Positions 48,144 to 59,471 of a stretch of DNA of 64,000 bases are shown one piece after another. The translations under genes were made by a program, and so were the position numbers. The DNA comes from Wurfbainia villosa. Its lineage: Eukaryota; Streptophyta; Magnoliopsida; Zingiberales; Zingiberaceae. Below the pieces are notes generated by a model, which worked only from the letters and a program-made list of their open reading frames with translations, was not told the origin of the DNA and made no database searches. Location of the stretch: positions 412,001-476,000 of the forward strand of contig JAKLTH010000223.1 of the NCBI GenBank assembly GCA_025175895.1. Reading direction: 5' to 3'. Position 1 is the stretch's first letter; the number at the start of each line of letters is the position of its first letter.

Positions 48144-48193
48144 TGGAATGAGCTGAGCAGAACTTGCTTGGAATGAGCTGAGCAGAACTTGCT
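48144..48193. repeat. Two-copy tandem duplication, 25-bp period
   Basis: tggaatgagctgagcagaac + ttgct occurs twice without a mismatch. Confidence 0.9.
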
Positions 48194-48533
48194 GCCTATG
48201 CTCCGGACTCCCTACCGTACTTGACTTGAGGAAAAGAATGAATGGTTAGAGGGCCTGGCCTCGTCCTCTTCGTACCGGACTCTATCTCATTAAATAAAGG
48301 AGCTAGACGGATGATCAAACCTTGGGGCTCGGGTCGAGCTCTCTGACTCTCCCTGAGGCTATAGAAGGAGGACACTCTTCAAAACCAAAGACACCGGATG
48401 AGCCGGATAGCGAACCCATTGCGATGCCTCCTCTCGCCTTACTGAGCCGATTCCACCAGTCCAGAGAAGACATGGAAGAAGGACAGACTACAGTTACATA
48501 GTCTTTATCTAGAATTGAAGGACCCCGCATAGC

Positions 48534-48591
48534 GGCGAGTCAAAGCTTCCGAATCCTCTCTAGGCGAGTCAAAGCTTCCGAATCCTCTCTA
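48534..48591. repeat. Two-copy tandem duplication, 29-bp period
   Basis: ggcgagtcaaagcttccgaa + tcctctcta occurs twice without a mismatch. Confidence 0.95.
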
Positions 48592-49439
48592 ACTCTAGGG
48601 GTGAGCACCGGCGGGAATAGATACCAAAAGTAAGCCCTCTTTGCATCGCTTGCTCCTCGCTTGTCCCGGCAAGTTCCAAGTGGGACCAACCACTAGCTGA
48701 ACTGACTCTAGCATGCTATAGCTAGAATACCCAGGATCAGAGAGTCCGCGAGAGAAGGCCAAGTCAGCGAGCAATTGCCAGACCAAAGAGGCGTCTATCT
48801 GACAAGAATCCCTTCAATCCATTAAAAAAGGAGCGAGATTCAAAGCGCTTGCCCCATAGTATGAGTAAGCACTCTACGTAGCGTCTCACGTGGACCTTCC
48901 CCACTTCCTCTTCTTAGCCCTCCCCTGATCGACATTCCTACAGTCAGCCTAAGGATTGTGTCCTTGAAGTCTTCTTTGCACCCTCATATTTGCTCCTCCT
49001 CTTCCTCATCATGCTCTTCCCTTGCCAAACCCTAGTAATGATGAGATTGAATGACTGGAATGAGACTAGCACCCTCTTTCATGCCAGAGATAGGAAGAAT
49101 CAATAATGAATCTAAAGAGGGATCAGCAGTCTTGAGTTCAAACTACGGGCAAGGGGCGGAGCAGAGTCTTCATAGCGGATGTCTGGGTCACTCACATTCC
49201 TCCTCTTTTCTTGGAAGTAAGATGAAGCTTCTCTGTGCGATCAGCACATATAATTTCATTCCTACCCCCTTTAGTTACTAAATGCAGATGCTCTTTCCTC
49301 CTTTAGCTGGCACATCCCAAGAAGTCAAAGTAGCCATCGCCAATGAATGAGGAACTCCCTATCGGACCAAAAGACTCTGCTAAGAGAAGGAAATAGCTAG
49401 AAAGAGGAGACTGAACCATGTTTCATCCCACTAATATAT

Positions 49440-49513
49440 AATATCTATAACTTCACTTCAGTTGAGCCCATCTGCCCACGCCACGAATATCTATAACTTC
49501 AGTTGAGCCCATC
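49440..49513. repeat. Two-copy duplication with internal 5-bp stutter
   Basis: aatatctataacttca ... gttgagcccat occurs at 49440 and 49486; only the first copy has cttca doubled. Confidence 0.85.
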
Positions 49514-50530
49514 CGCCTGCTTTCCCTCTCGACAGTCAATGCCTGGTCTAATCAAATTGGATATGCCAACACTTGACCATTCCATTCAGGCTCCAGCGGG
49601 CCAATGCCAATATTACGTCACGGGCCACAGTGAAGTACCTCATTACAATGAGCCCACTGACTAACATACTAACATCTAGACCCATTCACTTTATTTAAGT
49701 CCATAGACATACGAAGGGTGAAAGGAAGGTTGAAGAGTGACGCTTTAGCGAGGAGAAGATTCTGATTGTTCTCGAAAGGGAGCTCGCTTTCAATTAGGAG
49801 TCAGTTCCTCTTTTTTCGCGTAGCTCCTGGAATGACTGTTGGTGCCCCTTGCGTCACGAGTTCCTCTTGCATATGTTATTATCCTTATAGGAAAGAGTGA
49901 GAAGCTATAGTCTATTACAATGCCCTGTAGAGTGAAGGAGATGTGGAGGATATAAATAGAAGAGGTCAGGATTGAATTCTCGGACTAAGGCATGGAAGCG
50001 GTGTCTTGTTGATAATTAATAATTTCATGCTATAGCGGTCGGACCAGAACTCTTGCTTGGTGCTAGCCTGCTGAGGTGGGTCTAATAGCCTATGCCAGTC
50101 TGAGTTCTTCGTGAAAGCGCAGAGCATCAACAGTAGAAGAGCGAATGGGTTTTGCATTAATTATTTAAGTCAGCTTCTTCACTGACTATCACTATCTTTG
50201 CTGATTCTTCATTTACGTCGCGGGCTTTCACTCCTTAGGTGCCCACTGACTATATTAGATGTTCTTTACGTCGTAATCTGAGCTCCTTCGGGCGACACTT
50301 CTGAGCCCAGACTATGGTCGGGTCGGGTCTTACCTCGTTCCAACTTGCGTGAGTGAATGAATCGCTCTTGTAACAAAGTGACGATAGCACGCTTCTGGGA
50401 TTGGAGTCAAACATCGTGAACCCCTCGTTCCAAGTTTCGTTGTTCGCACGTTGCACTCGCTCGTAACTTGAGTTTGGAGCGAATTCAACGGGTTTCAAAG
50501 TCTTACTGACTATATTCCATTTCCGAGGAA

Positions 50531-50545
50531 GGAGCGACAGCGACG
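50531..50545 (-). repeat. Dispersed short repeat
   Basis: ggagcgacagcgacg on the + strand, the core of the family. Confidence 0.65.
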
Positions 50546-51066
50546 AAAGCCGACGGGCTCAGTTGAGCGACTGCGAAAAAGGTAGTGAAATTCAGTTGCT
50601 CAATCCTTCTTTTCTTATGCTCTTAAGAAGAGACTCGTATGGCACTCATGTATTGGCTGAACTAAGCTACCGGGGATGAGGAGTTATAACATAGAACTAT
50701 GAGGCTCTTGCAGCTGCTGGGAATGAAAAGATTATGAGATGGATGCGAGCTATCTTGATTATAGGAATTGCCGAAAGCGACTATGGGAGGCGGATTGACT
50801 TAAGTGGCCTATCCGCTTAGCTTTTATTGAGCCTGGGATCACTTATAAGGATCTCGCCCAGAACTGCTGATCTGCTCGTCCCATCGCTCTTGGTGGATTG
50901 ACTTCCTTACTTTCATTCCACTTGCTGATACCTACTTGACTTGAACTTGAATGGTATGAGAATGAGTGAGCTCTTGAGAAAGAAAGAGATATAAATGTGA
51001 GTGAAGCGGTAGCCGACTGAGGCACTCGGAGAAGGGGCACGGCTACTTGAGGGAGAAGAAAGTGAG

Positions 51067-51084
51067 GAGCGAACGACAGTGACG
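51067..51084 (-). repeat. Dispersed repeat, mixed transition variant
   Basis: gagcgaacgacagtgacg on the + strand, closest to the copy at 26476-26496 in the opposite orientation. Confidence 0.5.
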
Positions 51085-54000
51085 CCTTCAATCTTCCGGT
51101 CCTGTGAGACATCAAATAAGAATCAAAGCTTTCTCGCTTCGGCAAAAGCAAAGGAAGAATCAAGGCATAGGTGTGGTCTCCTAAATAGCGTAGAGGGTCC
51201 TAATCAACCTACTTCTTTTTTCTTCCTCGCCCTGATGCTACAGACCATGGGGACCAACCAACCAAGCCCATTCCGGAACTAGGTGCCGCTCTCACTCTAG
51301 GCATTTTTGAGAACTACTCTTGTCTCTTCACATTCTCTTTATCACATTCCTTGTTCGATGATATGACATTTATTCAACTCTAGCATACGCTATTGGGGGG
51401 CCGTCGTCAGACCAGGGCTTGAGGACTAGTTCACCAACTGAAGCTAGAGGCGAGACCCATACGGGAACTCATCTAAGCTGCGCCGAGTCAGATTCTTCAG
51501 AACTTAGCTTCCACTTCGAGTGCGTGGGTGCTTATCCATCTCACTCTTGAGCCGGGAACCACTACTTAATGCTGGTTCGGCTGCGAGGCAACCACCGGGG
51601 TCACCAGGAAAAGAGTGAAATGACGCCTTTTTATCTTCTCTTTCGACTATCTGCATTGCATGTGTCTTGCATCGAGCTGGATCACTAATCTCACAGCCCG
51701 AAAGAAGTTCATTCAAAGAAAGAGGGATCCATAGCCATCTCTCTCCATCTATATACATATATCTTTATAATATAAGAGAATGTGGGCAGCGCAAGACACT
51801 AGAGCAAGGGGCGACCAACGGGAGCGGCTCCGTTCTGTTCGCGCTCCGCCTCCCTACCTCTTGACCCAAGAAAGAACATGTAAAGGAACTAGGAAGATTT
51901 AGACCTTACACTGATTCGTCTCTTGAACCGACTACGAGTAAGTTAAGAGTCGGCTATGCTACCGCTACGAGGGTGGAAGTCAGTGAATTGGCATCTCCTT
52001 ATCGCCTCAATTCGAAAGCTGTGACCTGAACCCTCAAGTAGCCCGTACAAAGGAGCTTCTCTCGCCCAAGGGCAGCATCATAATCTTTTCTATAACTATA
52101 ACTATTGGATCTGGATCGGTTTGCTTGCTATTGCATTCAGGGTTAGGAGTAAGGGGACGGAGCAGGCAATATTGAATGCCCTTATGAGAGAGGCGCGAGC
52201 TACCAATCCTTCTTGACTCCGATCGGACACCTCTTCATGCTCCCTCAGTCCTCTACTTGTTCAAGGAGAACTTTCTCTCTCTTTCACATGGGCCTTACTT
52301 CCTTATAGAAGGAAGAACCTTTCTGCGAGATTAGATCCAAGACCGAGAAGACGGGAATCCACCCCTCAGATTCTTAAACTGAACTGGAGTTCCTTGCATC
52401 TACTTCTACCTAGGGCTCCTTCTTAATCTACTGAACCTACCGACTCCACCGTACGAGGTCAGTAGGCACGGGCTTTTATAAGTCAGAAAAAAATACCGCT
52501 CAAGAACCATAAACCTAACTAGACTATAAGGAAGACTTAGGAGCCTAGGGATTGCCCACTCTTCATGGTACCACTTTTCTTCGTGAAGCAAGTGCACTTG
52601 GGAGTTGGCTCGGCATCGAACTCGGCCGACCGCCATAAGTCTACAGCTGCTCCGGGGCTAGTGCGAGGGCGGATTCTTTAACATGCCAAGAAGGCACGCA
52701 CTTCTCTTTCTCAGTTCTCAGTCCCCAACCGCCTTCATTTCATCTACTGCTCTTGCTCTAGCTAGGAAGAAACTTTCTGATCCCTCGTCTGCATGCACCC
52801 ATCCTCTGATTCTTTTCCACCCTTCTGTCCTTGCTGCTCGGTGTGAAGCTAGCATCAAATCAAGGCAATGAAAGCCAAAGATCCAGCACGTGGGAAGACT
52901 GAGAGTTCCTTTCTTTTTGCCACATTCGCATGGAACCGAGCTCGCCTCCTAGTTAGATTGGGAGTGAGGACAGTGATAGGAAGAGGATAAGAAGATGGGC
53001 CTAGTGATTCAAAAAGGTCGATAGGTGGAGTACCGACGAGAGCTCCCATATTCCATTCAAGCTATAAGCAGTTCGGATATTCATACAATCTAGAGTTAGA
53101 GGTCGGCCAAACTGGGCTCAACCTCAAACCATCTTGAAAGAGTACTCAAGGTAGCGTCCTATCTGAATTGGATTCAATTCATTCCTCCCTCTTCTTTACT
53201 TTACTTGCAATGGTTGTGAGCCCTTCCCATAACTGCATCTCCTTGGGCTGCGGATAGTAGAAATATAGTCAAGAATGGCTTCCTTGGAGAGGGTGCCTTC
53301 AATACTAATAGAATGAGTTCTCTCTTATCTAACCCTTCTGCTCGAGCTCTCTTTGTCCGGGAAAGAAAAGAAGGGGCCTTGCTGGCAGGGAGGGAATGGC
53401 TCTATGGGTGCCCGCTCTTGGCTCTTCCGTGATAAGGAAGCTACGTTATGTCTTTCTGGTCCCGGCCTCTCTCTATTTCTTTCTTTTCCTTTTCATCGAC
53501 AAGTCATTCTTTCATCTTAATTCAGTGTTCTATCATTCAACTAATCTGAACTTTCAAATACAAAAAAAAGCAAGCATGAATTCTCAGATAGCTAGTGAAA
53601 GCAAGCATGGAAGAACGCGATCGAGAGTAGAATAGAAAGGTAAAGAATAGAGGCGCTACGGGAGTGGCCATGGCGCGGGTCAGGATCGGAATGCGGACAC
53701 ATGCCCGAAAAGAGTTCCTTATCGATGTAACTGCTATTTCATGTAAAGCAAGAGGTGCGATAGGAAAGAGGGAAGGAGGGGAGTTCGATGTCCAGGAATC
53801 TACCTCAGGTTGGGAAGTCCCGAGCCAGGGCATGCTTTCTCTGCTATTCGGAAGGAAAGAAAATAGGGTTCGTTAGGGGAAGCTCACTAACCCCATATAT
53901 AGGAGTAAGTGCTAGGGGTTCAGTCTATCTATGGGATCTTTGGATAGTCAAGGATCTCCCTAAGGTCAGGAATGAGGGATCGGAATGAATTCATAAGTAC

Positions 54001-54651
54001 TTCTTCAAGCCCTATTATGATTCTCGTTCTACTAATCCTAACAATTCTCATAGGGAAGCGAGCTAGAGAAGATCGGAGCTTCCGGGCGCGAGACCAAGTG
54101 ATAGGCGAGGTACGAGGGCACCGACGTGGAAGTGACAGCGAGTCATGATGCGGAGGTAGATAAGGTAGGCAGAGAGGTTCCGTCTGTAGGTTCCGAGTGA
54201 GCTCTAGTTAAATAAAAGAGGGGTAGAGGTAGCAAGGCTATGCGCATTGAGTGAGCTATCAGCAAGCAATCCAATCTACCGTGCTCAAGCTATCGAGGAA
54301 GAAGAAGCAAGCAGAATGAGAGGGCTTAGGCAAGTCATAGCAATGCGTCAAGGCTGGACTGGGAAGATCAAGTATAAGTGCAATGGAATCTGGAAAAGAC
54401 TGAGGTCGCCTCAGCTAGTTTCTTTGATCGGGTTCTGTATCGGAGAAGAGCGGAGAGTGACTGGACGAGTTCCGTGGTATGAACTGGACTGGTAAGACCA
54501 CTCTTGTGCGTACGAGGGCACCTGACTGAACTAGAGGTGCGTGCGCACTCAACTTCCAACATACTATTCTGGTTTGCCGGGTGACGACGGGATTCCGCTC
54601 CCATTTCTTGTACGGGGATTAGGTATTAGGTAGTTGCTACCCCGGGCCTCT

Positions 54652-54749
54652 TTTATCTAATAAGCGCTACACCTCGTAAAGTAATTGAATAGCCTGATAG
54701 TTTATCTAATAAGCGCTACACCTCGTAAAGTAATTGAATAGCCTGATAG
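54652..54749. repeat. Perfect two-copy tandem duplication, 49-bp unit
   Basis: The block beginning tttatctaataagcgctaca and ending agcctgatag occurs at 54652-54700 and 54701-54749 with no difference seen. It is the longest exact tandem duplication in the window and must be recent. Confidence 0.95.
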
Positions 54750-55611
54750 CGTCCGAGAGCACTTTTTCGAGTGCCTTCTTAGCTCACCTGCCTCCTTAGT
54801 TCTACCCAGACCCGTGGAAGTACCCAATCCTTCTCTACTGGCTCGAGAGGAACCCAAGCACAGATCCTTCTTCCAATGCCGACCGGGGCTCCTGCACCAG
54901 ACGGACCTCATGGCCTCCGATTTCCTTGAATCTGAAGCAGGGGCAGAAGACGCGAGGAGTGAGTGGGTTCGATTCCATATTCCCAGCTACACCCACTGAG
55001 CACTTATAGGGAAGCTCCGCGTCACTGTGCGTCACGGGTAACTTGATTGCTTAAATTCAGTTGCTCAATCCTTCATTCTTTCCAGCAATCCGTCCCCTAT
55101 CACACCCATTGTGCTTAGAAGTTGGACCCCATGTATTTGTCACCTACCTTTTCTTTCTCAATCCTTCTCTGATCGAATAGCGCTATGAATGATTCTTTAT
55201 CTCTTATTCTTTTGTTGTCTTGTCAGGGATAAATTCCAATCTCCGTTGAAGAAGGCAGAAGAGAGGTCGCAAAGTTATATGAAGCAGTCACTAGAAGGCG
55301 GATGCTAGAAGGCGAATGAAGCGATGCACCGAATGATAGAGAAGTCTGGCCATTCCAAGTAGTATAGGTCCCACACAGCTGCTAATGATGGTGAGAGCAA
55401 CGTGGAATAGAAGGAGAGGTGCAGGCGGCCTGTCAGGCGAATGGTGAGTCGGGAAAGTCTCTCGTTAGCTGGCACTCTACTTGAGCTCTGATAAGAGAGA
55501 GGATAATCTTAGTTGAGCAGTATAGCTCTTTCCGTAGCACAGCTAAGTCTATCTATCACTAAAGAGCTCAGTCTTACATAAAGGAAATATAAAATATTTA
55601 TAAGGAAGCCG

Positions 55612-55630
55612 ATATATATATATATATATT
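55612..55630. repeat. AT dinucleotide run
   Basis: Uninterrupted alternating A and T of about nine dinucleotides, within otherwise unremarkable DNA. Confidence 0.8.
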
Positions 55631-57795
55631 TGGATCTCAGGGAAGCCTTTCGCTTAGAGACCTGCGATTCGATTTCTTCCTCGAGGGGAGTTGTCTCGGG
55701 TGCAGGATAATAATCAATGCATTAGCTCGGGAGAAGCAGGATTTCTTTATCTTAGCTATCCGCATTCCCAGTTGATTGACTGCACACTTACCCGTGAGAA
55801 TAGACCAGGGCCCCCTTTTTGATCCCTGCTACCGAGGACACCATTGAAGACAAATGCCCGATGAGGACATAGCATGTAAGGAAAGAGCTGGAGCTGGAGT
55901 TTGACCTGAGTAAGGCGCTAGTTCACGTGCGTTCTTGCCTCTCTTTAGACTTGCTATTTGCACATAGACTATCTGGGGGGGGAATCTCAGCGGGGGGACT
56001 CTTCTTTATATGCTTCTAGGTCTAGTTGCGATGGAGAAAGTGATGACTTATAGGTCTCTTACTCTTAGGTGGCTCGAACTGGTCTGAGCCCTTAAATTGT
56101 AGTGCTGGGCAGCGCTCTTGGGACGAGTAAGAGTATAAAAGAAAGATCCAATTCATTCCTCGTACGCAAGAGGTGTGAGAATTGTAGCTGGCCCATTCGA
56201 GAACTGAACTCAAACAAGTCTGAATTCCTCTTGGTCTCTTGAAAGCGGTCTTTGACGCTAAGGTCGGGCACAAGGGAATGAGTGCTGGCACCGGGATCAC
56301 TTTTGCTTGCTTATCCGAGAGTTAGGAAATCCATTATTAGCTTATAGAAAGGGGTCCGATTTCAAAGATTCAGTAGGTGCTGAATGAATCCCGAACTACC
56401 TTATTCTCCACCTCTAAAAGAAAAGCTAACCGATCTACAGGTGCCCATCTCCAAGGTCCCATAAGTCAACTCTGTCTGGATGCTGGAACCTCTGGATCCG
56501 CCCCTCCACGGAACCTTACCTTCTCCACATCCTCCGTAGCAGCTGCTTTCTTTTGAGTATCAGACTTCCCAGTGCGATCTAAGAAAGTTTCCGTGAATAG
56601 GATAAATGCTTTGCCTGTGCTTCCCCACAACCTTGCAATTTGCTATGTAAAGACTCCACACCTTTCTATGCTTTCTCGGAATTGGCTTGATAGGGCCTCC
56701 ACTATTTAGAAGAGCAGCTCTTGGAATGGAACGAAGTGAACCGCTCGTTCCTCCTCACTTTATTTTGACCCGTGAACTGGGTTTCATTTAAATACCTCTC
56801 CCGTGGGACCGCCCAGACCCTCCGCACGTTCCCCCTTAGTGCTTGTCCAGAGCAAGAGAGCATTTAATGTAAAGTCTACCTCTCCTTCTTAAGAGAGTAA
56901 GCTAAAGGAGGAAGGATAACTCCCGTAAGTTGGAATAGCTCTTGTAATAGATCATGAACTTCTTTTGTATAACTTACTGCTGCCTTACGAGTGAAGGAGT
57001 TGAGTCCTGTCCCAGCTCTTACGGATGAGGATGTGAAAGCGGATCCCTGCACCTTTGAGGGCTGGTAGTTCGGTGACCAATCCTATTTAGGAGAGTTCCC
57101 CCACCCTGGCTTCAATATGTCAGAAAAGAGCCATGGCAAGATCAAATAGAAAAGTGGTGCCTAGCATTAGATCCGTCCTCCTAGCTTATCTAAGTGGCAT
57201 TATCAAATAAATTAAGTGCTGTGCCACTGAATGAAAAAGTATCATACGCGCACACTGCTTGAGCTAATTGTCCACATATGACCTTGCACCCGCTCCCTGA
57301 GTGCTATTTTCTCTGCCAGGTAGAGAAGAAGGAGAGCTCAAAAGAATGGAGGGAAGCAAGCGAACCCGGAACTTCCGAGAAAGCATTCCTAAACGCCTGT
57401 CATGTATACTCACTGTCAAAGCCTTACTTGCACTACTTTGAGACCCTCGTATCCTAGTCGGAAAAGAGGGGGCCTAGCATTGCGACATGAACTGTACGCG
57501 TGGCCTGGTCGTCCGGACCAGCACCTAAGTCAAGTATGGAAGGAGGCTATCTGTGCGATCTTTCTACTATAAGTCAAGTATTCCTTGCGGAGGGACCCTA
57601 GCAGAACAAGAATCAGTCGAACCCGTGTGATGCTTCCCTACCCTAATCCTAGAGAGGAAGAAGTGGGGGGCTCCTAAGCGCATTCCTAAGAATGTGTCTT
57701 GACTTCTGCTCTGCTCTTTACCTTAAGAAGGGTGCCAGAGTCACCTACTTAATTGTGGGTGCTCATCTCTGATTCCTCGTCCCAAGTTCAGTGAT

Positions 57796-57850
57796 TGGGA
57801 ATCAGGTTATACTGATTAAGAAAGACTTTTAAAGTATAACCTGATTCCCA
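57796..57850. other. Perfect 18-bp inverted repeat (long hairpin)
   Basis: Arms tgggaatcaggttatact (57796-57813) and agtataacctgattccca (57833-57850) are exact complements around a 19-nt loop. Exact 18-bp arms are far beyond chance for this window. No gene end lies beside it on either strand, so neither a transcript-stabilising 3' hairpin nor a transposon terminus can be assigned from context. Confidence 0.9.
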
Positions 57851-58109
57851 TGAAACCCATTCAAGAGATTAATCCATAGGTTAGATAGGAAGTGGATTAA
57901 CTATGGGGAGGTAGGTCGAACTGATCTCATTTGCCTTGCATCTAAGCTCGATGCTCGGGTTCCTTCCTCTGCTGCCCTTTCTTTGATAGCGTATCGTATC
58001 TATATAAGACTATTGTCAGCAAGCAAGCATAAGCGTAGGAATGAATTCAATTCATCGCTCGTCAGCTTCTTCTCAGCCCATGAAGTCCCCATCTGAGGAC
58101 CACTCTGCT

Positions 58110-58172
58110 ATGGCTCTACTTACTGCCTCTGCTTTGCTTTTTCTGGCATGGCTCTACTTACTGCCTCTGCTT
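58110..58172. repeat. Two-copy tandem duplication, 38-bp period
   Basis: atggctctacttactgcctc + tgctt occurs at 58110 and 58148. Confidence 0.9.
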
Positions 58173-58435
58173 CCCTCAACTGAGCTTTTAGCGCTTCACG
58201 ACGAGCGAGCTTCAGCGACGCAAAGCAACTGAAAGGAGATAGCTACACAAGCAAACAACGGAACAGACAACAGATGGACTAATTGGCTTGGTGAATCTTT
58301 TGTAGGCTTTGGGAGAAAGTGAAAGCTTGCAGAGTGGTCTTGATTAATTTACGTCAGTCTGCTTTTGGGAACAGTAAGAATAATTTTTAGTAATTAAAGG
58401 AAAAAAGAAAATGTCAATGTCTAAGGCAGGGTGAA

Positions 58436-58622
58436 GTTACTGAACGTACCAAGATGGTTGAAGAGAGATTGCTGAATGAGCTATAGGAGCAGTTGGACAG
58501 GGAAGATCTTAGATGGAAAGAGAGAAGAGAATTTCAGTGATTTAGAGAGGGTGACAGAAATACTGCATATTTTAATGCTAAGGCTACGGAGAGGAGAAAG
58601 AGGAACGAAATGAAAGGTCTCA
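58436..58622 (+). pseudogene. LINE ORF2 linker fragment
   Basis: With two frame interruptions the + strand gives RLLNEL, EQLDREDLRWKER and FREGDRNTAYFNAKATERRK. This is the region between the endonuclease and reverse transcriptase domains of plant LINEs (a W-x-x-R...GD-x-NT-x-(Y/F)FH-x-KA pattern). The conserved W and the H are altered. It belongs to the same class of element as the 42-kb fragments but a different part of it, and sits about 220 bp before the copia fragment. Confidence 0.8.
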
Positions 58623-58840
58623 TGAATTCTCCCCAGGAACAAGGTCGTCGAACCAGAATTCCCTCCATCCTGGGAAAGGGCATGGTGTGCATGTGGAGGA
58701 AAGCAGAAAGAGAACGATGAGAGAGGGAACAAGACCAGGCAGGTCGAGAGACCCAAAGAGCAGCGAGGTCATGACTATACACGACACTCGCCCCAGTTTA
58801 TCATTACGAGTGAGAACCGCTCACGAAACCTAGATCCACT

Positions 58841-59471
58841 ATGATCATTCCCCGTCCCCTACCTCAGTCCTTTGCTGGTACCTTCCCGTCATTCACACAT
58901 CCAGTGATGACTCTTCCATGGTCCTACGTGATGGCACCATCATCTTCTTCTGTTTTTCAGGGTTTCTCCGTGCCTACTCCAGCTTACTCGTTCGTGATCT
59001 CCTCTCCTATGGAGACTCAGTTCTCCGTTCCGGCGTCACCTTCAGGGGTAAATCCCTATATGTCTGCACCATCTTTCCCCTATGCCCCACTCTTGGCTGC
59101 ACCCAATACACTTGGTATCTATCAAATCACACGAATTACCTGTTATGGAAGTCTCAGTTTATGCCTGAGCTCGTTAGCAATGATCTATTGGGTTATGTGG
59201 ATGGTAGTTTTCCACATTTCCGGTGCAATATTTATGTGATGATGAGGGTCGCACAATTCCTAATCCGGGTTATTCTGCCTGGGTCAAGACTGATCAGAGT
59301 GTGTGTTCTTGGCTCAACGCCACACTCACCAAGGACATTCTTATTGAGGCCCATGACTTGCAGACTTCTCGTGAAGTATGGTTGGCTTTCGAACAACGCT
59401 TTGTTGATCAATCTACTGCCTCTTTCCTCCTGCCGAATCATCAGAGACATGGAATCACATTACTGTTATGA
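58841..59471 (+). pseudogene. Ty1/copia retrotransposon gag fragment
   Basis: Three forward frames contribute in order: a Ser/Pro-rich leader (58850-59100), NYLLWKSQFMPELVSNDLLG plus YVDGS (about 59135-59210), and DDEGRTIPNPGYSAWVKTDQ followed by SVCSWLNATLTKDILIEAHD and REVWLAFEQRF (59236-59420). The order, and the NYLLWKSQ and YSAWVKTDQ blocks, are those of plant copia Gag polyproteins (UBN2-type domain). Two frameshifts separate the blocks, and Gag ends near 59430, before the zinc knuckle; protease, integrase and reverse transcriptase are absent. The 185-codon frame at 58918-59475 is mostly an out-of-frame reading of this region. No LTR was seen. Confidence 0.85.

Larger units (their letters stand above)
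46826..58435. other. Intergenic DNA with exact tandem duplications
   Basis: About 11.6 kb without a recognisable gene. Open frames reach about 106 codons (50843-51163, -) and match nothing known. The region is marked by direct duplications at 48144, 48534, 49440, 54652 and 58110, a CT run at 47914-47928, and a 21-22-nt block (aattcagttgctcaatcctt) shared between about 50592 and 55045. Confidence 0.6.

Noticed and set aside
51766..51783. Promoter-like ataatataagagaatg
   Set aside because: AT-rich context fits, but the core CRTA is TATA here and there is no downstream gene.
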